NCBI GenBank assembly: GCA_040880545.1
Contig: JBBDIE010000158.1
Location: forward strand, 15,935-79,934
Source: M55B112 sp040880545
Lineage (GTDB): Bacteria; Bacteroidota; Bacteroidia; Bacteroidales; GCA-2748055
Length of the DNA stretch: 64,000 nt
Direction of reading: 5' to 3'
The notes beneath the pieces were generated by a model. It was not told the DNA's origin. It ran no database searches and saw only the letters and a list, made by a program, of their open reading frames with translations. Within the stretch, counting starts at the first letter, position 1. The number at the start of each line of letters is the position of its first letter. Positions 35,505-46,800 of this stretch are shown here, in pieces. A program made the translations under genes and the position numbers.

Positions 35505-38500
35505 ATGAGCAGCACACCCAGTAAGCAGGGTAAATTGTTTAATCCATTTCCAGGACTTCGTCCTTTTACACAGGATGAATCACACCTGTTCTTCGGAAGG
35601 GAAGGACAGAGCAAGTCCGTATTGAATTCACTGGAGGCCAATAATTTTGTCGCTGTAATTGGTGCTTCGGGTAGTGGAAAGTCATCCCTGATATACTGTG
35701 GGGTCATCCCTGCTTTAAAGGACGAATCCGGAAAAAAATGGACGACGGTTTCTACCAGACCAGGAACCAATCCCATCAAAAACCTTGTGTCATCTGTTTC
35801 AGAAGTTTTCGGTGAGAAGGTAAAAGAGAAAGATGAGGAGAGGCTACTTTCGGGGGAATTATCCCTTCAGGAATGGGTTAACGGGATCATTCCAAAGGGG
35901 CAACAATTGCTTTTGATCATTGATCAGTTTGAAGAGCTTTTCAGGTACCGGAAGATTAAATCATCTGATACTGTAATGGCAGAGGTGAGTCTTTTTGTTG
36001 AGCAGATTTATGCAGTATGTTCAGAAGGGAATGGTAACATCAGTGTTGTACTGACGATGCGTTCTGATTTTATAGGTGAATGTTCGGTATTTCAGGATCT
36101 GACAGAATTGATAAACCGGAGTAATTACCTGATTCCCCAGATGACCCGGAATGATTTCAGGAAGGCGATCGAGGGACCTGTAAATGTTGGGGGTGCCACG
36201 ATCGATCCGGAATTGGTAGAACAGCTTCTGGATGAAGTGGGTAATAATACGGATCAGTTACCTGTTCTTCAGCATTCTCTCATGCGGACCTGGGATTACT
36301 GGGCACTACAAAACATTCCAGATAAACCGATTTCAACAGGTGATTATGAGGCAATCGGACGGATGGAAAAGGCACTGTCAGACCACGCCAATGAGGCGTA
36401 TGAGGAACTTGATGAAAATCAGCGTAAAATTTGCGAGAACCTGTTTAAAACGATCACGGAGAAGGGTGGTGACAACAGGGGGGTTCGTCGTCCTTCAAGT
36501 ATTGAAAGGGTGGCTGAAATATCAAGATGTACCCCAGCAGAAATCATTCAGATAGCCGAGGTGTTCAGAACCGGAGGAAGGACTTTTCTGACACCCTACC
36601 AGCCGGTTAAGCTGGCAGATGATACGGTTACGGACATCTCCCATGAATCACTGATGCGTATATGGGACAGGTTAAGGTTATGGGTCGATGAGGAGGATTC
36701 ATCTGTACAAATGTACAAGCGTCTTTCCGAAGCTTCGGCACTTTACCAGTCAGGTATTACGGGCCTCTGGCGGCCACCGGATCTGCAACTGGCATTAAAC
36801 TGGCGGGAAAAGCAGCAACCGACGACAAAATGGGCATTACAATATAATCCTGCATTCGAAAGGGCGATGGTGTTTTTGGATACAAGCGCGGCTGAATTTA
36901 AGAAAGAGGAGGAGAATAAGATCAGGCTGCAGAAACGCCGGTTGAGAGTAACCAGGATGTTTTCACTGGTATTGGGAGGAATCGCAGTGATCGCCATGGG
37001 ATTGTTTTTGTGGACAAGAGACCTTCAGAGCCAGGCAGAAGCACGGAGAATTGAAGCTGAGGAACAGCGGGAACTTGCAGTTGCAAATGAAGAAAGAGCC
37101 AGGCTCCAGGAGGCAGAGGCTATTACCGCAAGGAATGCTGCAGATGAAGAGCGACAAAAAGCAGTTGAGGCATCCATTACAGCTGAAAATGAAAGAAGAG
37201 AAGCTGACAAACAAAGAACGATTGCAGAAACCAGGCAACAACAGGCCGACAGAAGCGCGCTTGAGGCAATGGTGGCGCAAAAGCTTGCACAGGAGAATGA
37301 AAAGGAGGCAGATGATCAAAGAAAAAGAGCCGTCGCAGCAAGCGAAGAAGCACAGAACAGGAGAATGCTTTCCATCGCTAAATCCATGTCTGTAAAATCA
37401 CTCCAGGTGGATAAGACGGATGATCCGGACTTGAAGGCCCTACTTGCATACCAGGCATACAGGTACAACCTGGAATATGGAGGTCAGATGCATGAAGCTG
37501 ATATCTATTCCGGTTTATATGACGCCCGAAAAGCGATACTGGGTGATTCATATAATGTTTATGAAGGGCATGCACAATCAGTGAAATCGATCGTATTCGT
37601 TCCAGGCACAACCAGACTTATCAGCGGGGGAACCGATGGTAGGATTTTGTCTCGTCAAATAGAAGATGCACTGGACAATTACGAGGTTTTTAGTGAAAAA
37701 GATATATTGCTTGAAGCTTTGGACATTAGTTCGGATGGTAAATACCTTGCTACAGCTACCAACAGTGAAGGGATATATGTTTATAACCTATCCGGAGGAA
37801 ATAATAACCCGTTGATATTTAATGGCCATGAGGGGAGAATCAGGGATGTTGAATTTTCTAATAACCCGGATGAACTGTTCAGTATCGGACTGGACAAACA
37901 GATATTGAAATGGACTATTGCAGGCAAAACTTCACAGCAAGTAGCAAATTCAATTTCACGATATAACGATATTGCCCTCTCACCGGATGGAAGGCTACTC
38001 GCGGCCAGTAACAGGTCAGGAAATATTATCATTATAAACATGGAGGATACTGGGCATCAGGACACCATACACGGTCCGGCACTAAATCCTGTCATCTCCC
38101 TGGATTTCAGCCGAGACGGACAATACCTGGCTGCTGGTGATCAGCGAGGTAATGTGCGAATCTTTGATACGGGTACTTTTATGCAATTGTACAGTCTGCG
38201 GGGTAGTTCTGCCCGTATAGTATCTGTTAAATTCAGTCCGAACAATAACTTTCTTGCCTCAAGCAGTTATGACGGCAAGGTTTTGTTGTGGGACATGAAG
38301 AATCTCAATAACTCACCTATTGTGATGGAAGACAACCGTGGATTTGTTTTTACAGTTGAATTCAGTCCTGATGAAAACTACCTGCTGAGTGGCAGCAATA
38401 ACCTGAAATCCAGACCTGTGAATGCCAGTATACTGACAGAAAATATTTGTAATATGGTCAGCAGGAATTTCACATCAGAGGAGTGGGAGATTTATGTGGG

Positions 38501-38561
38501 TAAGGATATCAAATTTGTTGAGACTTGTCCGCAAATAGTAACTGAAAACCAGCTTAAATGA
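35505..38561 (+). CDS. STAND-type ATPase with transmembrane segment, coiled coil and WD40 repeats
   Basis: 1,018 residues. The N-terminus NPFPGLRPF, then FFGREGQ and Walker A GASGSGKS (residues 53-60), is the pattern of the novel STAND NTPase 1 (nSTAND1) class. Walker B is LLLIIDQFEELF (about 135-146). A membrane segment lies at about 484-504 (MFSLVLGGIAVIAMGLFLW), followed by a long Ala/Glu/Arg coiled coil (about 505-625). Seven or so WD40-like blades follow from about 680 (FSPNNNFLASSSYDGKVLLWD). Such proteins are signal-responsive ATPase switches. Its TGA overlaps the ATG of the next gene by 4 bases. Both the phosphatase upstream and the barrel protein downstream suggest signalling at the envelope. 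Confidence 0.85.
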   Translation: MSSTPSKQGKLFNPFPGLRPFTQDESHLFFGREGQSKSVLNSLEANNFVAVIGASGSGKSSLIYCGVIPALKDESGKKWTTVSTRPGTNPIKNLVSSVSEVFGEKVKEKDEERLLSGELSLQEWVNGIIPKGQQLLLIIDQFEELFRYRKIKSSDTVMAEVSLFVEQIYAVCSEGNGNISVVLTMRSDFIGECSVFQDLTELINRSNYLIPQMTRNDFRKAIEGPVNVGGATIDPELVEQLLDEVGNNTDQLPVLQHSLMRTWDYWALQNIPDKPISTGDYEAIGRMEKALSDHANEAYEELDENQRKICENLFKTITEKGGDNRGVRRPSSIERVAEISRCTPAEIIQIAEVFRTGGRTFLTPYQPVKLADDTVTDISHESLMRIWDRLRLWVDEEDSSVQMYKRLSEASALYQSGITGLWRPPDLQLALNWREKQQPTTKWALQYNPAFERAMVFLDTSAAEFKKEEENKIRLQKRRLRVTRMFSLVLGGIAVIAMGLFLWTRDLQSQAEARRIEAEEQRELAVANEERARLQEAEAITARNAADEERQKAVEASITAENERREADKQRTIAETRQQQADRSALEAMVAQKLAQENEKEADDQRKRAVAASEEAQNRRMLSIAKSMSVKSLQVDKTDDPDLKALLAYQAYRYNLEYGGQMHEADIYSGLYDARKAILGDSYNVYEGHAQSVKSIVFVPGTTRLISGGTDGRILSRQIEDALDNYEVFSEKDILLEALDISSDGKYLATATNSEGIYVYNLSGGNNNPLIFNGHEGRIRDVEFSNNPDELFSIGLDKQILKWTIAGKTSQQVANSISRYNDIALSPDGRLLAASNRSGNIIIINMEDTGHQDTIHGPALNPVISLDFSRDGQYLAAGDQRGNVRIFDTGTFMQLYSLRGSSARIVSVKFSPNNNFLASSSYDGKVLLWDMKNLNNSPIVMEDNRGFVFTVEFSPDENYLLSGSNNLKSRPVNASILTENICNMVSRNFTSEEWEIYVGKDIKFVETCPQIVTENQLK

Positions 38562-39625
38562 GGAAAATTATACTCTGTATTGTCCTGATAAAATATGGTA
38601 TATTTATTTCAGCACAGGAGCAGTGTGCCTTTATACTTGAAGAGGCACAGGAAATGTTTGGTATCGGTCTGATCGAAGCAATTCCTGATAAGCTTGCGCC
38701 TTGTCTTGAATCCGGTTTTACCAAAGATGAGAAGCTCCAGGCCCACAAGCTGATCATTCTCGCATACTTGTTTGATGATAATTATGAAATGGCAGATAAC
38801 GCCATGCTGGCTTTCCTGTCTGAATTTCCTTCCTACGAACCGGTAGCTACTGATCCCAGGGTATTTATTGCCCTTATGGAGACCTATGACACTAAACCTG
38901 TATTGATGATGGGTGGAAGTATTGGCCTGAACTTTACGGTGCCACTGGTTACAGGCAGGGTAGGAACATACAATTTTCAATCGTACCATGGAAAATATGT
39001 GCCGGGAGGTGCAGGTTATCATGGATCGTTCAGGGTGGACAAAGTGATCAGACCGGGCATGGTCCTTTCCGGGGAACTCATGTTTGCGAACAACCGTTTT
39101 GACTTTTACCTTGATGGAACATCGGAAATAACAGAATTTTCCGGTGAGATTACCGATTTTTCACAAATCGAATATTATGAAACCCAGAACAGTATTTCCC
39201 TGCCCATAAGTATCAGATATCAATTCAGGGAAGGTCCATTGTTCACTTTTACTACAATCGGGATATGTCCGGGACTACTTTTATCAGCTACAGGTGAGGG
39301 CAAAAGGGATTATATAAATACAAATTTTACCAGGTATAATCCAATTGAAGTATCCAACGTTAATATCCTCGACAAAAGAAGGATGTTTACAATGAGGGCA
39401 TTTGCGGGGTTTGGCGTTAAGTACAATATAGGCCCGGGTGAGTTTTTTCTGGATGCCCGCTACTATGTGGATTTATTGAGTCAGGTGAAGCCAGGTGTTA
39501 GCCGGTATGTGAATGATATTGCCATGCAGTTATTCTACGTAAATGATAATCTTCTGCTTACCAATCTGGCCATTTCAGCCGGGTATGTGTTCCCAATTTA
39601 TCGTCCTAAAAAGAAAATTGAATAG
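38558..39625 (+). CDS. Secreted outer-membrane beta-barrel protein with helical N-terminal region
   Basis: 355 residues. The signal peptide covers about 1-20 (ending ISAQ). Residues about 21-110 are helical and TPR-like (EEAQEMFGIGLIEAIPDKL, KLIILAYLFDDNYEMADNAML), ending FLSEFPSYEP, a pattern common at the junction to Bacteroidota barrels. Residues about 120-355 alternate polar and hydrophobic residues and end in GYVFPIYRPKKK. Its start overlaps the STAND ATPase stop as ATGA, so the two are translationally coupled. The lipoprotein gene follows after 1 base. It may be the outer-membrane component of the cluster. No specific family name can be given. Confidence 0.7.
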   Translation: MRKIILCIVLIKYGIFISAQEQCAFILEEAQEMFGIGLIEAIPDKLAPCLESGFTKDEKLQAHKLIILAYLFDDNYEMADNAMLAFLSEFPSYEPVATDPRVFIALMETYDTKPVLMMGGSIGLNFTVPLVTGRVGTYNFQSYHGKYVPGGAGYHGSFRVDKVIRPGMVLSGELMFANNRFDFYLDGTSEITEFSGEITDFSQIEYYETQNSISLPISIRYQFREGPLFTFTTIGICPGLLLSATGEGKRDYINTNFTRYNPIEVSNVNILDKRRMFTMRAFAGFGVKYNIGPGEFFLDARYYVDLLSQVKPGVSRYVNDIAMQLFYVNDNLLLTNLAISAGYVFPIYRPKKKIE

Positions 39626-39626
39626 A

Positions 39627-40814
39627 ATGAGACCCAGAATTTTATATGTGATCCTGTTGATTTTCCCGCTGGTGTTTCATGCCTGCAAGGATGAACTTAC
39701 CGATCTTCAGAAAGACTCCTTCATGAAGTTTTATGGAAGTTACCTGAATGACGCAGGCAGGGATGTAAAGGCACTTCCTTCCGGAGGTTATGCGATTACC
39801 GGGAATATTGTACCAGATTCAATTGTTAAAATGGCACTGATCATTACAGATGAAGCAGGTAACCAGGTGGAAGGGTCTCCCTGGTTTTATGGTGGTAAAT
39901 ATCAGACCGGCGGTACAACATTACTGTTGTTGGAAGACGGCTATCTTCTGGGGGGAACCCTGGTTGATACGGCCAGTGACGGGGAATTGTATACAGATAT
40001 GTTTCTGGTTAAAACCGATGCCGCTGGAAATGAAGTCTGGAGCCAACGGTATGGTAATGAAGAAAGTGATCTGTTGAATCATGTGATCCATCGAAAAACC
40101 GGGGGCTTTGTTTTGGCCGGAAAAAAAACCACCAATGAAAACGAGGACCTTTGGATCGTGATGGTGGATGAAAACGGGAATAAACTTTATGATTTCACAG
40201 GAAAGGATGTTGATGACGATGATGAGGCGAATTTCCTGATCAGTACCGGTAATGGTTATTTGTGTGCCTGTACCTATGATGATGGGTCGATGGAAGGTAC
40301 CGATATATATATATTGAGCCTGAATGAGAATTGCAGCCCGGAAGGGTCCACTGTACTGGGAACTGAAGATGATGATATTGCAAGGACAATTATCAGGTAT
40401 CAGGATGGATTTGCTGTGATGGGTTATACGGAAAATACGCTTACCGGGCAGAATGATATTTCCGTCTATACCTTTTCTGTGGAGAATCATAATTTTAAAA
40501 ACGTACAGAAGATGGCAACGCTGTCTGAGCTATTGGCGGACCTGACCGGAGAAGATTGTGTTGTAAATTCCAAAGGAGATATTGCCATCATAGGATCGCG
40601 TGAAGCAAATGATAACCGGGATATGTATCTTGTAATTATTGATAGTTCCGGAAGTATTGTAGGTGAACCAGCTCTATTTGGGGGGTCGGGTAACCAGACC
40701 GGGCAGGCCATTGATAAAACTGCCGACGGAGGCTTAATTTTGACTGGTTCGAATGCGTTTGGTGGTAACACCGTGATCACCCTGGTAAAGACAGATGCCG
40801 GTGGAGCTCTATAA
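39627..40814 (+). CDS. Lipoprotein with beta-propeller-like repeats
   Basis: 395 residues from the ATG at 39627, chosen because it begins a lipoprotein signal (MRPRILYVILLIFPLVFHAC) with the lipobox Cys at residue 20 and lies 1 base after the previous stop. An in-frame start 84 bases upstream would lie inside the preceding gene. The mature part repeats a pattern of about 50 residues (e.g. LPSGGYAITGNI, EDGYLLGGTLV, TGGFVLAGKKT, ADGGLILTGSNA), each with a GG/GY turn and a TD.xGN hairpin (KTDAAGNEVWSQRYG). This fits a bladed beta-propeller of the kind found in Bacteroidota surface lipoproteins. Its ligand is unknown; the next gene encodes the giant secreted protein, a plausible partner. Confidence 0.72.
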   Translation: MRPRILYVILLIFPLVFHACKDELTDLQKDSFMKFYGSYLNDAGRDVKALPSGGYAITGNIVPDSIVKMALIITDEAGNQVEGSPWFYGGKYQTGGTTLLLLEDGYLLGGTLVDTASDGELYTDMFLVKTDAAGNEVWSQRYGNEESDLLNHVIHRKTGGFVLAGKKTTNENEDLWIVMVDENGNKLYDFTGKDVDDDDEANFLISTGNGYLCACTYDDGSMEGTDIYILSLNENCSPEGSTVLGTEDDDIARTIIRYQDGFAVMGYTENTLTGQNDISVYTFSVENHNFKNVQKMATLSELLADLTGEDCVVNSKGDIAIIGSREANDNRDMYLVIIDSSGSIVGEPALFGGSGNQTGQAIDKTADGGLILTGSNAFGGNTVITLVKTDAGGAL

Positions 40815-40835
40815 CAAACTGAAAATCAACTATTC

Positions 40836-43800
40836 ATGAAAACCAGGATTGTCTTAATATTTTTATTACTCATTGCTTCTGTTGGCTCATTGGTAACAGG
40901 GCAATCTGCGAATCTGACAAATCCGTTCATTGACGAAACGGATGCGCGATCCAATACCAATGTTATCATTCTGCAACTTACCGGGGATACGCTCCTTGCA
41001 GATATTGCCTCGGACGACATTGCAGCAGCAATTTTTCTTGGAGGTATGTCGGGAGGGAGTGCTGCATGGGACAGCCTGGTTGGTTCACTGAATGCAGGAA
41101 ATATAACACTACTGAACAATAACCTGACAGCACATATCAGTGTCCCTTCCAGCACTTCTTATTACATCGTTTCAGATGATACAATTACATTCACTATTCC
41201 TTCTGCTTCTCTTAAATCAGGTGGAGATTCAATTGTTGCCACTCCGGAGATCGTTATTGCGAATGAACTTTCTGCAATTTCCGGGGATGGCGGCGATTTA
41301 GCTGTAACAGCAACCGAATCGGATATCAGGAGCAGAGACAATTCATATAGCCTGGAACTCGACAATAACCTGTGGAACAGTGATATTACGGGTTCTGCAG
41401 ACCTTCTGGATACCATTAAGGGAATGTTCAGTGGAGGTACAGTTTTTCCATCTTTGGTGGATGCTTTAACCCTGGCTGATCTGGAAATCAGCGTAGATGG
41501 AAAAATTCTTGGAATTTATTTTCGGCAGAATTTACAATATTTCATAGAAACAGATGAAGTGATCTCCGTGGAGGTTTCAAATTCACTGTTGTCATTCGAA
41601 GAATTCTTTACAGACTCTGTTCAGGAATTTACAATTACCAACGAAATTCCTTACATTTCAATTACGGCCAAAAGCCTTACTGAAGCTGAAATCAGATCCG
41701 GGTCAACAGACTTTGATATTACCCTGAACGGGGACCAATGGAGTGGCTCGTTGGGAAGTAATTTCGCTGAAGATATTGTTTCCGGAGGCAACTGGGATAC
41801 CCAGATCACTCCGTTTCTGACATTTAACAGGATCAGCGACACGGTTGTAACCGTTACAATACCTGAGACTTCCGGTTTTGATATAATTAACGAAGAAACT
41901 GTACAGGTAACTGTGTCCGCAACAGCTCTTCAGCATACCTCAGCAGGTAGTTTTACTGCCTCTGAGGAGATGACAATTACCCCAGAGCCGGTAATCATAA
42001 TTGGTTCAGCGACCTTTAACGGAGTTAACGAAGGTGATATCAGGGTAAATAGTTATACAATTACACTGACACTTTATGAGGACACCTGGCATGGCGATAT
42101 TGGTGGTGATAATTCAAGGAACAGGGATCTGATCAATAGTCTCACCTTTACACCAACAGAGTCGGTTGCAGCGGGAGTGATGAAGGCAGAAATTCTGCAA
42201 GGGGGTAACGACGGCGCCGACAATACTACAGTATCTGGAAATGTTGTGACCATTACGGTACCCGAGGTTGCAGCTTTTAATATTCAAGAAGATGTACAGG
42301 TAAGTTTTGCGGTACCATCATCTGCACTTGTCAATTCATCAACTACTGTAAATACAGGTGATTTTGCTTTCATCAGTCACATTGTACCCACCATGGAAAT
42401 TTCATCAGATCCTGATCCATTATACGAATCGGATCTGAATAAATCAATTATAGGAGTGAAACTTTTCGAGGAAGAGTGGTTTGACAATAATCTGGATAAA
42501 TCAAATTTCAACCTGATTGTAACCCCATCAGCTGCCGGAATTTCTATCAAAAAAATTAGCAGGTTTGGTTCTGATTCATGCGAAATTGAATTGCAGTATG
42601 ATGGTATTATGAGTACGAACCACACGATCGATCTGAGCATTAATGCTGTTGAGCTGAAGGGTTCAGATCCAATCACAGGGGCCATATCGGGGATACCCGT
42701 TATTGCACTAATTGAACCGGTTATCCTCGATGTGGTAATTCCAGATGTACCCATGGGAATAGGAGATATTGTCACAGCGCAAATTACGGTTGATGATGAC
42801 AATGATTTCGTATTTGATTCCATTGTGGGGACCATAGCCGGAAGGGTGATGATAGAAGGGTCCCTGGTTCGGATTTCAGAGACGCTGTACACTGCTGATT
42901 TTGAGATAATAGAAGACTCTGAGCCGCAATATGCCGGGGGAGATGATATTGTTGTTGATAGTTTGCAGATGTTTAACGATACAGTGCCTGGAAATTATTA
43001 TTCAGGTGTAATATCACAGAGCAACGACCTGATCGATTCAAAACGACCTGTAATTGGGTTGGTAAGTTTCAATAACGGAAAATACAGAATTGGACAGTCA
43101 TTGGTTGCAACCATACAATCGGCCGAATCGAATCTTACTTTTGATGAAAATCTGACCTCAATCAATACAATTCCACTTACCGATCCCGGAGTGGTAGCGT
43201 ATAATGCAGGAAGTGGGATTTACCAGTTAACCTATACCGTAGCAGAGGGAGATCCGGATGTTGTATCACCAGCAGCTGTACCGGTGAATATAGTGTTACG
43301 GGATGGAGTATTGAACAGCAGTCTTGTTGCAACATCCTATTCGGGTGCTGATCCGGAAATTGACGCCAACAGTCCGGTGATAACAACTGTGGATGAGACA
43401 AGCACAGGTACGCAGGTACCGGGGAATAGCATTGTACATACCATTACTGCAACAGAAAACGGTTTGTTATTGGGGAGCGGTACCACCGTGAATAATGTGG
43501 GGGTTGGATCGGGCCGGATATCTTTAGCTGTTGCTGGTGAGAACACCTATCAACTGGTCTACGAAGTTAGTGCCGATGATAGCAAGGTAAGTTCTGGTAA
43601 TCTCATGGTAACACTATCTCTGGCCGATTCTGCTGGTAATGAGACTGTTTTTGGTGGAACTATTACAAACAAGGATCTTTCAATCGTTACTTCATCGCCG
43701 ACTGCTGATATGTATGGAGGAGGAACGATTTGTGCAGAAGATTCAGCTGAAATTTTAATAGCTATTTCAGGAGGAACACCTCCTTATCATGTTACGTTGT

Positions 43801-46800
43801 ATGAAGATGGGGCATTATTCAATAGCTATGTTGATGTGGGAACGCAGTTGACTGTGAAAGTTGCTCCGCTGGATGACACCCGCTATGTCATACATAGAAT
43901 CAGTGATGCAATGAACGTCATTACATTTGGTGCTGATTCTGTTGATATTCAGGTGAACCCTCTTCCAACTGCTGCGTTTTCTCCAACTATCAGAACTATA
44001 TTCTCTGTGGATGGTGGTGGAGCTTACCAACTTCCGGCAACGCCCATAGGCGGAGTTTTCAGTGGTCCCGGAGTGGTCCCGGCGGAAGGACGTTTTTATC
44101 CGGGTATTGCAGGTGTATCGGATTCACTTGGACATGAAATTGTATATACCTATAAGGAAAGCACGACTGGATGTATTGGCACTGACACCGTTATTTTCAC
44201 AGTTTTGAATACCAGTGGAGAATTAACCATCGACTTCCCGGATGTCAGCAGGGAAGGGATTATCTGTTATGACGATGGTATGTTCAGAATTACTGGTAAC
44301 AATGTGGCTGATCCGCCGGTCATAGGCAGTTTTAATTTATACAGGGTAGACAGGGCCGGTGATGTGGCTGTACCGGAAGCCATTATAGATGAGGATCCTG
44401 ATGATAACATGGCCTTTATTGATCCATCAAAACTGGTAAATGAGTCGGTCGGCTACAGGGTCGAATATGAATTTCTGTGGGAAGGCTCGGTTGTGGTTAT
44501 TGAGAGACCCCTGATATTTGATTATGTCAATGAGATTGTTTTCAGTAAAACGATCCCCGTTACTGTATGTAAAGATGAATCAGCGGTTGCACTGGAGGCA
44601 TCACCTAATATAGATGGCACCTTCAACTTTTCTGGTCCGGGAATTCTGGGTAATGAAGTGGTTGGATTCACCTTTGAACCGGATTCCGGTGATATTGGAT
44701 TAAATACATTCATCTATCAATACACATCTGATATGGGGTGCACCAGGTCGGCCGGGTTGGAAATAACTAATTTTGATGTACCCGTTGTCGTATTCACACC
44801 GCAGGATGTGTGCATACCCCCGGTTGATGCACAAACAGGTGAGGGAGGAGGTCCGATTACCTTTACCAATGAAACTACCCAGGCCGGACTTGTGTCCAGG
44901 TGGATGTGGGAATTCGGTGATATCAATAGCGGATCAGGCAATTTCGATACCATCCCCGGTAACGGATCCGCAATTGATGTTGTTCATGATTATACCGCAC
45001 CCGGAAACAGGAGTGTTTTGCTGAAAATCGAAACATACGAAGGTTGCGACGCATCACTAAGCAGATTAATTGAATTTACCGACAAGCCCGATGCCGACTT
45101 TAAGGCAGTAAGTGATTGCTGGATTCCCGGAGAGCCAATAGAATTCAGGAATTATTCTGTATCTCAAAAAAAGTGGGAGACCTTCACCTGGACCATCAGA
45201 AACGATTTGATGACATGGGATACGACCGTTATAACAACGGTAGTGGATTCCTTAGCCAGGATATACTTTAATAACAGCGATGACACATATGAGATTGCAT
45301 TGGAGGTGAAAAATATTGCGGGAGAAAATCTGAACTGTTATGACACCAAAGTCGACAAAGACTTTATTTTAAAACCTACCCACCGGTTTATCGAGAATGA
45401 AGGAGCGAGATTTATGACCTTCGATGATAGCGGGGAGAAATGGACCACAGATTCTACAACCAATTTTTCAAGCTGGGAGTGGGGTCTGCCCAATTTCGAA
45501 GGCTTTGTTGCCCCACCCAATGACAATGCATGGTTTACTTTGAGGGACAAGGGTGCTAGTGGTGAGCGTTCATGGATTCAGAGTGAATGTTTTGATTTCA
45601 GAAACCTGGAAAAACCCATGATCAGAATGGATGTAATGCGGAGTTTTGACAGGAACAGGGGAGGAGCCGTATTGCAATATTCCCTGAATAACGGAACAAA
45701 CTGGCAGACCCTGGGAAATATCGGGGAGGGCATCAACTGGTACAATTCGTTTGAGATAATCAACAGACCCGGGGGAGGCAGAAGTGGCTCGGGTAGTTCC
45801 ATAGGTTGGTCCGGAGAAAATATATTCAATCCTGATACTTCCTGGATTACAGTAGCTCATGATTTGGATGACCTGCTGGATGAGCGCCTGGTAATTTTTG
45901 GAATATTTTATGCTACTGATGGAGCCTCTGCATTAGATCCACCACCCCAGGGTTTTGCAGTGGACAATATTTATATTGGAGAAAGGACGAAAAGAGGAAT
46001 TGTGGAGCATTTTACAAACGCCTACGACCAGGCATCCTTTGACGCCGATCAGAAAATCAATAACTTCGTTACAGCAAATAATCTGGATGTGACCAGTGTG
46101 CAGTACCATATGCATTATCCCGGTGATATATCTGATCCAATGAATGAAAATAATCCTGCACCTGCATCGGCACGCTCATTTTACTATGGAGTGAATCAGG
46201 TGCCCTATGCCTTGTTGGACGGAGGAATCAATGCTGAATATAAGTATAATTTTGTACCTGCCGGACCGACGATCACACAGTTAAAAAGGCTTACCCTGGA
46301 AAAACCACTTTTCCAGCTTGACCTGAAGTTTCAACTACACAGTAATCATTTGTCGACCACCATTACTACAGCAGCACTTGCAGATATTGAGCACAGCGAT
46401 ATTGTGTTGAACACTGCAGTTGTTGAGAAATCGGTTTTTGCTTCCGGTGTGAATGGTGATACGGAGTATCGAAATGTGGTACTTGATATGCTTCCTTCAT
46501 CTGGCGGACATATGTTTTCAAGATCATGGACAACAGGTGATACACAGGAAGAACAGTTTACCTGGACCTACAAGCATGTTGGCGACTATGATGAGTTGAT
46601 GCTGGTAGCCTTCCTGCAGGATCGGGAGACTGACAAAATTCTACAGGTAGTAACTGGTGAAGAATCGGTTTACCCGATGAATATTGTTCATAACAAGGCC
46701 AGTGAATTACGCCTTTATCCCAATCCGGCACGATCGGTATTGTTCATCGAAAATGCAAATGCTGCGGAATCTGCTGGTTCAGTTGTGATCAGCGATATGA

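Noticed and set aside
39921..40490. 189-codon minus-strand frame opposite the lipoprotein gene
   Set aside because: Ile/Gly-rich low-complexity product that mirrors the repeats of the real gene.
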